Shown piece by piece: positions 54,379 to 64,000 of a DNA stretch of 64,000 bases. Made by a program: the position numbers and the translations under genes. Every line of letters begins with the position of its first letter. Within the stretch, counting starts at the first letter, position 1. Source of the stretch: Norana najaformis (lineage: Eukaryota > Annelida > Clitellata > Crassiclitellata > Hormogastridae); the NCBI GenBank assembly GCA_964023275.1, contig OZ029918.1:18146361-18210360 (forward strand), read 5' to 3'. Under the pieces are notes generated by a model, which was not told the DNA's origin, did no database searches, and worked only from the letters and a program-made list of their open reading frames with translations.

Positions 54379-55329
54379 TCTGGTGACATCCTGTAACGGA
54401 CTACAGGACCTACCTGGTGAAATTTTGTAACGGACTTTAGAGATTTAAGTTTTTGTCATCTGATTCAGTATGTTCTTAAAATGAGCTGTACCCGTTAGTA
54501 GGTCTACCCTATTGTATGCTATATAAAGAGAGAAATTAATATATCATAGTAAGTAGATGCAAACTGGGGCTTTGAAAACACAATAGATGCAAAAATTATT
54601 TGCAAGTAGGCAGGTTTTAAAACACTCGAAGCGCAATATCACTAGTAGGCAGCTCTGGTTTTGACTTACTGGGCTGAGCTCTCCCATGAGACCAGACAAA
54701 AACACACCACTACTGGGCAGGTGGAACCGCGGTGACAGTGCCAACTCTCCCATCCGATATGATAGTTTAACTTAGGAAAGCATATTTTTTTACCAGAGCT
54801 ACCACCATTTTGGTTACCATGCAGCCTCGCCTGGCGCCCCTTGCCTACCCACGTCGTTCACCTTGCCAGCCTCCCCAGTATTTATATGGCGAAAATTAAT
54901 TACAAAGCAATATTAAGTCTTATCCTTTCAAGATGTTCCTTATTATTAACAAATAATATGTGCAAATATTTACCAAAAAATTTTAATATTTACAGGTCAC
55001 TCAATGACCCTAATGTTTAGCCATATAGCATAAATAGTAGAATTCAAAAATGTTTGCCATCAGTTTGACTAGGCCATGCAAGAAATCAAGCTGCAATGAA
55101 AACTACTAGTTTAGTGTTAATTTACAGTCTTGAACCGATACAGAACAGTTTTTAAAATCAAACTACTGTATACTGGATGTATAGTATACTGTATGCTTTT
55201 ATGGTTTCTTAAGTAGCGTTAATTTTCTCGCATTGGGAAAGTTTCAGCAAATCTGTTCCATAGCTTAAAGCACATACTGCAACTGTTCTTCACTCTTAAA
55301 GCACCCTGTCTGTGCCATGTCTTGGATCA
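54379..55329. other. Unassigned sequence
   Basis: No supported ORF. 54820-54890 is CT-rich with GCCTCGCC/CTTGCC-type words like those at 57060-57400. Confidence 0.5.
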
Positions 55330-56900
55330 TGGTGACACCTCACTCTGCCTGATCGTTTGTAACTGCTAGTGTGCTGACGATTGCCTTTGCAGCCTTGAAC
55401 TCATCCATACTGTTCCATGTATCAGAGCCTTTGGTTAGGAACCTAACCGGCAAGCCCAGCATTCCAAATATGTTTCTGCTCCACATTGCCTGTTGTACCA
55501 TCACCAAGTCCACGTCTATGCGTTTCAAAAGCAGTATACAGTATCAAACTTTCTCTGTTGATGCTTTCAGCATGGCCTGTTTTGTGGTCAAGTCGACCTC
55601 CGGATCAAAGAGGTTGAGAAGGATCAAATCATTGGAAAGGTACCAGAGGTGACTGGCTAGCTTATTTGAAGTAGCTGCGCTGATATTGCGATCAGGGTGA
55701 GCCTCATGTTGCTGCAAGAAGAACAGGTCATTTCTAGCTGCTTTCGAAGCCACAGGTTCCAGTAACCAGTACTTGATGTAAAGTTTTGTGAGAATATGTT
55801 CACACGTAGCAGCGAGATTCTCTTGCCGACATTTTGATCTGCAACCTGAAAAGCCAAACGTTGATACTGTATATTCCTTTCAACATCCAACTAGCTTGAT
55901 GCATTGGGCCAGGGGCTCAGAAGTTTGTCCCATGATTTGGCTTTCTTCCCAAAAAGACAAGCGTTAGTTGAGTAGTTTGTGGTAGTCCTCACAGGGTTGC
56001 TGATCCTGTAGCTGCTGCTCATTGGACATCAATGAACTCAGAGGAGGGGAGATCATCGGAAAAAGCATTGTCGTATCTTTCTTTGTCAATGGATGACCTC
56101 TGTTCTTGAAACCGTTTGAAGACAAGGACTTCTGGTCCGTGGCTAGGCCCCATACATTCCCCAAAAGTGGTAGATAATACAAGTTCCAAGACTATGGTGT
56201 AGACAGCTGAAGTGTAGACAAGGCTGGCCCAGCAGCTTCTCCAGAATGATGCAGGCATCTGATAGTCTGCCAGTGGACTGTCAGGATCATGTTTGGTCTG
56301 AATGCCTTTACAATGCCAGCAGCTGCTGCTTTTCGGTTTCTTCGATGTAGACGCTGGATGGTTGACCCGTTTAGTGCAAGCGCTTCTGGGTCTTATCTGA
56401 GAGCCATAGTCACTTCAAAGACCATCATCATGGTGGCCCTGTCACTCAGTCCATTTCAATCAAGCATAGCTGCCAGTTCTTTGGCATCCTTGTTTTCTTG
56501 GTGGATTAGCAGTACTCGTACTGGGACATGGATCTTGATCTTCACATTCACACTGACTTTCTTCCAAGTCGGTGCTGCTCTCCAACTTAACTTTCTCCAA
56601 AAGGGCATTTTTCTGAAGTTGGGATCACTGTTGCCTCCTTTGCAGCATCTCCTCTTTCTCCATCTGCTTCTGCTCTTGTTGGAGCAGTGCCTTGTCAACT
56701 CCTGTCATGCAGCCCGGTCGTCCATTTTTTCTGGTGTGATTCTCATCTGTTGTGGGTAGTTAACCATCTTATATAGGAAGTTGGTTGCGTGTGCAAAAGT
56801 CCCCTGTGCAAAAGGACTCATGTGTGACTGTGCATTGTGCAATGGACTTTTGTGCAAAGAAACGTGTGCAAAAGAGCTGTGTGCACTGTGCATAAGAGTT
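55330..56900 (-). pseudogene. Relic of unnamed repetitive protein family Q, copy 1
   Basis: Minus-strand pieces in order: IQRLHRRNRKAAAAGIVKAF and ILTVHW (about 56380-56290), LELVLSTTFGE...GPEVLVFKRFQEQ (56200-56110), SNKLASHLWYLSNDLILLNLF (about 55660), DEFKAAKAIV (55410). Several frame changes. The HLWYLSNDL...LFDPEV...KQAM block is matched by HLWYL-LENLVDISLFDDSV...KQRM in copy 2 at 62.2 kb. Probably transposon-derived; function unknown to me. Confidence 0.55.
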
Positions 56901-57420
56901 TATGAACCCCGTGAGCGACCTCTAAATGCAGTTCGATCTGCTTCAAATTTTACACAAAATGTTTCGATCTGCTTCAAATTTTACACAAAATGTTTCTTAC
57001 TAAAATGAAACCATTTGAGAGGGTGAGAGTTACAAGTTTCGAAAATGAGAAAATTAGTGCCACCCTACTCCCCAGCCTTGCCAGCTTTCCCAACATTGTC
57101 AGCCCCGCTCGCCTCACCAACCTTGCTAGTCCACCCAGGCATCCAGCCAGCCTCACTCACCTTGCCTCATCTGACTTTCCTACCTCACTGGCCTCTCCAA
57201 CCTGCTTTGTCCACCTTACCTGCCTTGACAACCTCATCAGTCCCCATTGGCCACCTCACTAACCTCACTGGTCAACCTCGTCCATTTTGCCTTGCCCAAT
57301 TCACCAAACACACTAATCCACCTCGTCCAACTCTTCCACCTCACCTCGCTGGTTTCCAACCTGCCTCATCCACCTCTGTTCTCCTGGCCCGCCACGAGGT
57401 GAGCGAGGCAGGCTGGCAAA
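56780..57420. repeat. Simple and degenerate repeats
   Basis: 56785-56890: reiterated GTGCAAAAG words. 56933-56997: a 32-bp unit (GCTTCAAATTTTACACAAAA core) in two tandem copies. 57060-57400: CT-rich degenerate minisatellite of CCTCACTGGCC/CCAACCT words of roughly 12 bp. ORFs across it are compositional. Confidence 0.75.
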
Positions 57421-57499
57421 ACAAGTGATGCTGGAAGGTGCTTTGGGCAAGGCTGCAGCTGTGGATCACATCTACACCACCATGTGATAGCTGAAATGG

Positions 57500-57960
57500 T
57501 GGTAGCTCTGGCTAGGATAATGGCAACGATCTGAGGTTGAGACTTCAGAAACTACATACAGGATGAAGTTCAGTGTTTGGATGTGAATTTCAATAGTACA
57601 TTAGCAATGTAGTCAGTTCAAGTGTGACAGGGTCAGGGGTTGATAGCAAAATTATAATAAGGATGGGTACCTCAGGAAGAGAAGGAGAGTTAATAGCGTT
57701 GTGACATTTTTTAACTTTATCTTCAAAGAAATGTAACAACTCATCCGGTGTGTTGGCTTAGGAGTCTTGCAAAGCTGAGTGAAGACAAGAGTTCAGGAGG
57801 TTCCAGGTGTTTTGACATCCCCAAACATCACCAAATTGTCTATGTATGAATTTGGCATGCCTGCTCTGGAAGTGTTATTGGTCGACTTGTTGACAATACA
57901 GCCTTTTGAAACTCCTGGTTAATCTGTTTGACTTCCTATCGTTTTCCTCACTTCAACTAG
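57500..57960 (-). pseudogene. Decayed LINE fragment, inverted relative to 47490-47830
   Basis: The reverse complement matches the linker-to-RT part of the LINE at 46.6-48.8 kb (shared GGATGAAGTTCAGTGTTTGG, CAAAATTATAATAAGGATGG and CATCCGGTGTGTTGGCTTAG words). Same old family, opposite orientation. Confidence 0.85.
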
Positions 57961-58683
57961 CATATTGGATGGGAGAGCTGGACCTGCCTAGTTGGGGCAT
58001 GTTTGTGTCTGGCCTTGTTGGAGGGCTAGACAAGACAATGGCTTTGCATCCCTAATTGTGAATCAGGTATTACCCTTTGGAAGCCAGCAGTATTAGCAAT
58101 ACGCCTTGAACATAGTTTATTACATCTCCACCCAACAGTAGCCAAGTGGATAGAAAACCAGTGTTTTCCACATGAACTAACCTCCTCTGCGCAAGTGATT
58201 TGCAGTGAGGTACAGCTAATTGTGAGAAATCCGAGAAAATCATAACACATTTTATAGGATTAGGCTATAGGAAAAGATTTTTGTGATAACTGGAGGTTTG
58301 AAGGCATATGTATTTTTGGCTTTTAGAATTATTTATTATCAGATTTTCAAAGTTTTTCTCTGTTGTATTCAGTATTAAATTTTTAACACAGTGCATATGG
58401 TATGAGGATAGCAGCAGCGATTTGCAATATTTTTTCACAAAATAGAGTTATGCACATAAAAGAAGACACGTGAAAATTTTGATGCATCTTTCTAATTTAC
58501 GTATTGTCTGAGTTAATGAAAAGTACAAGTTGATGATGTTTTCCCACAGAAACATAAAATAAAAGCAGACATTTGATGTCATGACATAAAGTTAAATTGG
58601 ACTTTACAGGCAGTCCTTTAAAATTAATTCAGACAAGGTTAATTCATTAATTTTAGTAGGGTTATTGAAGAAATAAGTAATTA
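57961..58683. other. Unassigned sequence
   Basis: AT-rich; no supported feature. Confidence 0.5.
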
Positions 58684-59986
58684 CCATATAAACGCGACTA
58701 TAAGTCGATTCAAGTATAAGTTGAAGTGTACTTTTTTGAGAAAAAAAGCGTCCAAAATCGACGGCTCGAATATAAGTCGAACCCATATATACAGCCTTAT
58801 AATATGGGCCCATCCATATATTACGTATGCAAAGAAAATTATATTTTCATACCCCTCATATATTTAACAGAGGGAGCTTTCTTTGGCTAACATGCAGAGA
58901 CTGTGTGGGGAATATAATTATAAAGGGCGACTACACGAATATGGGTATATATGTATCCACCTCATATTTACAAAATCATATGTACATAAGGTACATGTAT
59001 ATGGTTTTGTAACTGAAGGAACTAATTTAGCAGGTTGGCTTACACCCCTTAGTACTGCCTGACTGGTCAAAGACGACATCCAGGTGGCGATGGCAGTGAT
59101 GTGAGGGCGAATTTTCTGACCTGCATTCCATTAATTTTTTTTCAGGGTTCTGTCAAATCTTGCTATAGTCGCTCCCTCTGGCGACCTGTCTGTATGTCCG
59201 ACTGCCTGTGACTCAGTTCCCTTGGTCGACCTGGTTCTCAGCACAGAATAACTGCACATGGCTTTTATATAATGTAATAAATTCCATCGGACGACTATAA
59301 GTAAGTAAGTAATGCATTTGTTAACATGCCATATGTACATCGACTGAGCGATAGACTATAGGATAATGCAGTGTTATAAATAGGCTAATGTGGAAATTTA
59401 CTTTGCGTACGTACACATTTTGTCGAGACCCACCCCCTCGCCATACGCACCCGTACGCAAAATCGCCTAAATCCAATCACCCTCTCCCCCCTTATTGCGT
59501 ACATAATATGCAGCGACTTTCCTCTTTCAAACGGTTTATCAGCTAGGCTCGCAGCCCGACTCCCTCGTTTTGCACACATCTCTACACCAATGTTTTAGGT
59601 CTTGCTCTTGCTCGACATTACTGCGCGTATCCGTGATATTTGATTTCTTTTGGCGGAGGTCTCAGCAAGCAATAATAAAGGACATCGCTTTCGATGCATG
59701 AATATATCGTAGAAGTATATAATAACATTGTTATAAGAGAAGAATATTTCGTTTTGATCTACATGTAGTCAGTAATTTGTTGAAATGTGATTTTTCTTGA
59801 AAAATGATATAAAAACAAAGACAGTTAAAATAAACTGAGGGTTTAATGTTTAAGTCCATTTTAGTAATGTTGAATATTCAGTCCGAAAATCTTCCGTCTA
59901 TTTTGTCTCTCGAGTATAAGTTGAAGACCTTTTTCGTCGCCCTGAAATAGACATAAATTTCTCGACTTATATTCGAGTTTGTACGG
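58684..59986. mobile_element. TA-flanked inverted-repeat DNA element
   Basis: Terminal repeats CCATATAAACGCGACTATAA... (58684-58708) and the complement at 59962-59986, about 25 bp with few mismatches, bordered by TA on both sides. Inside each end the word TATAAGTCGA/TATAAGTTGA is repeated in both orientations. The 1.3-kb interior codes for no transposase. A TA duplication suggests a Tc1/mariner-like helper, but this is inference. Confidence 0.72.
59402..59462. repeat. Small hairpin inside the TA-flanked element
   Basis: TTTGCGTACG near 59402 pairs with CGTACGCAAA near 59453. Possibly a further small insertion; boundaries not resolved. Confidence 0.5.
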
Positions 59987-61869
59987 TAGCTCACAAAGTC
60001 CTAAAAGAAGTTGTTACTGTGTAATTCAGTTGATTGACTAATGGATAGCTTATTAAAGGTTAGCATAAACTACCTGTTAGTTTGTCAGTTTATTAATTTT
60101 ACGTCTCTTTGTAGATAACATGTGTCGAAGTTGGTGATGTCTGCAACCATGGAATGGTATGCATATGTTCTGCTCGTTTTTAGCAGTCATTTAGTGCATC
60201 TTCTGCAGTATAAGTCACACCTCACTTTAAGCCGCAGTGACTCGAAAATGGCAAAATTTTTGTTAAGGTTGCACAGACATGCTGGGCTAATCAGTAGTGC
60301 ACTTGGTCTGTTTTTTTTTCAGATTGTGGGTCCAAGCCTGCTTAGCAGACTTCATGTAATGACCTTGGATAAATTGTTCATACCAGTTAAATGGGGCATT
60401 GTGTAGACTAAGTATAAGGAATATCCTCGCATTTTGTAGTAATTTTAGTAGTAATTTATTTTGCATTATCAGTGTTGATTGTTGATGTGTTTCGGGGTAT
60501 TTTAGCATAAGAGTTGAGTTCACTAACGTGTTTACTGAAGAAGATTTGCGGCCAGCATTAGACGATACTAATATTAGAAATAGCAGTGCCAGCATAGATA
60601 GTAAAAATCAACTAAGCTGGAGAAAATTTAGAGTACTGTTTGAACTTATTTTATGGCCAATTAGTGCAGATGGCAACAGATTAATTTGGTGACATTTTGA
60701 CAGAGTTTGAGAGTCGAATTGGCCTTGTTGACTAGCAGACACTTGGATTATTAGCCAATAACAAAATTACATTGTTGGAATTATAACCTATGACGTTGTG
60801 GATAATTTTATGCTGCGGAAAGGACAGAAATCAATGAGAAGGAGTATTTGTAGTGACTGCGGATCTAATGTATGTAAGTTAGCAGACGATATTCGGAAGA
60901 CGATCCAATCTTCAATGCTTTAAAATGTGGTGAAATAATCAGACGATTGATTCAGCCAGTCATAGTGTGACATCTGTATCGAATCTTCGCTCCTATAAGA
61001 GATGAATGCGGTGTTTGCAAGTTTAGTTTACGGCTTGATGGTGAACTGGAAAGGTTCAAGTGAAATTCAACATAACTCCAGGATGTAAGGCAGGTCTGTC
61101 GGACTTTACATCTAGTCGACTGTGTTCTCGTTGATGAACTGGAAGTAGTTTATGGGTAGCATTGTTTAGCCTAACGTAGCTGTTGCGTTACGGAGTTAAA
61201 AACTGTCGTCAAACGGTCGTGGATGTGATACATACGAGTTGTGAAACAGACTTATCTACATAAGCTGTGTCGTCAAAGAGCCATTCTTTGGACCATAACT
61301 AGTGATTCGTGAGTGTGAACTGCGAGAAGAAGGGGATCGCATCACAGAGCCATTTTTTGGACTATAACGAGTGAGTTGTGAGTACGAACTGAGAGAAGGA
61401 GATGAACGCATCTTGTACAAAATCTGTTGATGCATCATATTGAGACGTTCGTGAAAGAGAGTCTGGATCTGGTGAGCGATAATGGTTCAAACACCATTTC
61501 TATGAGGAAATTCTAAAGATAAAGGTCAGAGAAAACGAGTTTATTACAAGACATCTGCTGCAAGTAAAAGCCAGAATTCAAAGGATAGTAAATGGCCATA
61601 GTAGGGTGTCTTAAATTTGAAGTTTCAAAATTAATATTGACCAGGTTTGTTTTTGTGTTCCACCTTGAGAAACTTTGTTATTTGCCAAATTGGATGAAAA
61701 TCAGAATAGATTTAAAACTTGCTCAAAGCCCAGGAGGAATTGTCACTTAGAAAGCAATGTGATACATTGTAATTTTAAAAGATCCAAGCAATTTCAACAT
61801 TTAACCATAAAAATATAAGGCAAATGCAAAAGAACAGTCATTTATTTGTCATTTATTAATTCACTTCAG
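59987..61869. other. Unassigned sequence
   Basis: No convincing ORF. The 94-codon ORF at 60122-60406 has no domain. Contains the duplication listed at 61276-61414. Confidence 0.5.
61276..61414. repeat. 70-bp tandem duplication
   Basis: Two copies of a unit beginning AGAGCCATTYTTTGGAC and ending GATCGCATC/GAACGCATC, roughly 80-85% alike. Confidence 0.8.
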
Positions 61870-63290
61870 TGCTTTAGGGAATTTGTTTCAATGGTACTCG
61901 ACCATTTTTAGAACAGATCGTTTCTCTTCCTCATTGTAGACTAGAGCTTCACTGAAGGACTGCACAAGAGCCACTCCTCTCTCTGCCAAATCATATGAGT
62001 GTTCTGACTCCCATTGTTGTGGGTCTTGATCAAAAAAAGCATCATCCAATCTCAGGATCTGAAAAAAGTTTGGTGGTAAAAGTGGTGAAGAAATCGGGTA
62101 GTGCTTTTGTAGTTGGATCATGTATGGGAGAAAGACCCTGATTGTTGTGCATGCTGTAGACCATGCGCTGTTTTTCATTGACGGTGACTGAATCATCAAA
62201 AAGGCTAATATCAACTAAATTCTCCAACAAATACCAAAGGTGTCAGGAAAATGCTGTTAGGGTGACATGTGAGAATTCCTTGTCTCGGTAAGTATGGATT
62301 GCCTTCAAGAACTGAAGATTGTTCCTTGGGGCTTCATGGATGATGTACAGGTGAACCAGTACTTCACATAGATTGTGGTCACAAAAAGTGACACTCAAGA
62401 TAAATGATTTCACATCTGTTGAGAGTAGGATTGTCGAGATGCTCTCTCTGTGCTCCAGCATTGTTGAATGGGAAGCCGCTCTCTGAAATGCCAATCTTGA
62501 TTGCATAGATCGCACGTGCCATCCAGCGCGCCCAGTGAAATGCCCCTGAGTACCTGAACTTTATTCCTTTTGGTAGAATTCCTCCTAGGAAAAATGACTG
62601 TCAGTTCTAGAAGCTCTTCATAGACATCTCTGTGGTGTTCAGTACTCTGTTGCTGCAATTGCAAAGGTGATGACATTTTCTCAAATTTCTTTGATACACT
62701 GTTCTGCGTCTTTATCCTCCACTGTTGTGCAATATTTGGCCTGATTGGTTTGCAGCCAGAAGTCATGGAGATCACTGAAAGGTTCCAATTTTGGAGACCT
62801 TGCATAATCATGAAGTGTTAACACCTTTCCCAGAACAATTTCTGAAACTTGATGTCGACAGGCAAGGTTCAAGAGGTCCTTCCCTTCCTGCTGCGGGTTT
62901 TGGTGCAATCTAGAGCTGCTGCAACATCGCGAGTAACTACAGAGATTGTTCTTTGCCGCTTTGGTGGCCCAACAGACGTTGAAGGTTCTGGCTCTTTTTC
63001 TGAGCTGTCTGATGATGTTTCCAACAGAGAAACCTCCGCCACTACAGCTGTGCTTGCATGATATCTTTCCTCACACTGTGCAGCTGCTGCTGATCTTGCC
63101 AGCGCTCTGTCTTCTTGCTTTGCAAGTTTGACATCAATGCCTGTCATGGAATCATGCCATCCTTTCTCATGCTGTGCTTTCAAAAACTGCCGGTCCTCTT
63201 CTATCTTGATTATAGTCAAGGCATCTTGATGTGCAATATCAAGAGAGATCCTGCAAGGAATCCTTGAAAGCATTGTGCTTTCCCTCTTTG
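61870..63290 (-). pseudogene. Relic of repetitive protein family Q, copy 2
   Basis: Minus strand: a charged, Ser-rich N-terminal part (LETSSDSSEKEPEPSTS, then TISVVTRDVAAALDCTKT; 63273-62869), LLNLACRHQVSEIVLGKVL (about 62870), VYEELLELTVIF (62600), AIHTYRDKEFSHVTL (62290), YLLENLVDISLFDD (62230). Multiple frameshifts. The N-terminal part is the longest undamaged stretch. Compare copy 1 at 55.3-56.9 kb. Confidence 0.55.
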
Positions 63291-63895
63291 GTGTTAGACT
63301 TCCTCAAAATACATTGTTTGAGGTTTTGCCATTCCTTGTGAAGACGTCATAGCTGATCCCAAACATGATTCTTAGCCCTTGTTGGAATCCTTGGTCTTTC
63401 CCTAATTGGAAGTATCATAGCAACCATTTTTTTCATGCTGTCATTCAGACTCTGATTCCTCTACGTATGGAAATTGAACAACGCATTGAGAACCTCTCCT
63501 CGTGTAGGTAGCTTCGCATAACCGAAGTGATCTTCAGTACTGCTCACCAATCTTTCAATCTTTTCTAGTCAATTTTGCCATCTCTCCTGTGATATGACAC
63601 ATTAATTTAACATAATAATTAATTACTATAAGAAGATCGAAAACAAGAAGAATAGATTTTGACCAAAACGAGGAAGATCACCAGGTTTCTAATTTTGGTC
63701 GGGTTTCGCAAGTCCTAAATGCTCAACTATCAAGGTATAATTTCGGATATGGAGTTTATACATAAATTGGCATGATAATTCGACCTGGCCGGTAAAAATG
63801 TTTGAGTTGAAAATATCATGTAGTACATAAAAACGCCCTAGGCCATAGTTCAACATGGGAGGCTAGAATTATGATAATAAGCTTACTGTATATAC
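63291..63895. other. Unassigned sequence
   Basis: No supported gene; AT-rich. Confidence 0.5.
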
Positions 63896-64000
63896 CCGAC
63901 TATAAGTCGATTTAAGTATAAGTTGAAGTGTACTTTTTTGAGAAAAAAGCATCCAAAATCGACGGCTCGAATATAAGTCGAACCCATATATACAGCCTTA
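63896..64000. mobile_element. Left end of a second TA-flanked inverted-repeat element
   Basis: After TA (63894-63895) the sequence follows 58684-58797 almost base for base (CGACTATAAGTCGA, then TTGAAGTGTACTTTTTTGAG and CGACGGCTCGAATATAAGTC) to the window edge. The rest lies outside. Confidence 0.8.

Noticed and set aside
57045-57428. 127-codon Pro/Leu/Ser-rich ORF
   Set aside because: Lies in a CT-rich degenerate minisatellite; amino-acid pattern follows the repeat.
59040-59260. tRNA-derived SINE
   Set aside because: No convincing A and B boxes at proper spacing and no poly(A) or tail.
60122-60406. 94-codon ORF with hydrophobic segments
   Set aside because: No recognisable domain or conserved pattern; AT-rich region with many similar chance ORFs.

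Overview
The window is a piece of a eukaryotic nuclear genome made almost entirely of transposable elements. I could not identify any conventional host gene. The mix (many CR1/L2-group LINEs ending in short tandem repeats, RTE-clade LINEs, Mag-like Ty3/gypsy, P, piggyBac and a CACTG-ended DNA transposon, with spliced coding exons) suggests an invertebrate or basal deuterostome, probably marine. The sequence alone does not name the species.

Layout. 1-12.7 kb: a CR1/L2-like LINE (family A, minus strand) interrupted by a tandem Ty3/gypsy array of three LTRs and two internal regions (346-9372, period 4426 bp). 12.7-20.65 kb: fragments of other LINEs, then a CR1/L2 element (family C, minus) split by an RTE LINE (17210-20510) that has an uninterrupted 1047-codon endonuclease-reverse transcriptase ORF and a 10-bp target-site duplication. 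22.1-29.9 kb: a 5'-truncated family A copy, followed by a structurally complete P-type DNA transposon (22865-29889). The P element has 35-bp terminal inverted repeats, an 8-bp target duplication and a THAP-P transposase whose first exon lies 2.8 kb from the second. It carries two nested insertions: another family A LINE near its 3' end, and inside intron 1 a 2.34-kb element with CACTGG termini, a TTA duplication and an uncharacterised protein. 29.9-34.2 kb: a LINE endonuclease remnant split by a solo LTR with 79-bp U3 repeats, a LINE 3' end, and a second candidate solo LTR. 35.2-37.2 kb: a four-exon THAP gene relic. 37.6-41.0 kb: a 188-bp satellite and a set of inverted LINE fragments. 41.16-42.06 kb: an unexplained repeat array dense in TGAGTCA, CAYGTG-like and AACCGG motifs. 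42.3-43.06 kb: a piggyBac relic. 44.3-46.15 kb: a foldback element. 46.6-52.0 kb: old LINE relics. 52.5-54.4 kb: a 5'-truncated RTE with an open RT. 55-63 kb: two relics of an unnamed repeat protein family and a TA-flanked inverted-repeat element, a second copy of which runs off the right end.

What can move: the 17.2-kb RTE looks competent. The gypsy copies are nearly identical but share an in-frame stop near the integrase C-terminus. The P transposase and the CACTG-element protein are each near intact, with only one-base frame breaks, partly at homopolymers, so sequencing error must be excluded before calling them dead. Nesting gives relative ages: P is older than its family A and CACTG insertions; LINE family A is older than the gypsy array; LINE family C is older than the RTE. 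All assignments are from reading motifs and frames; no database search was run.
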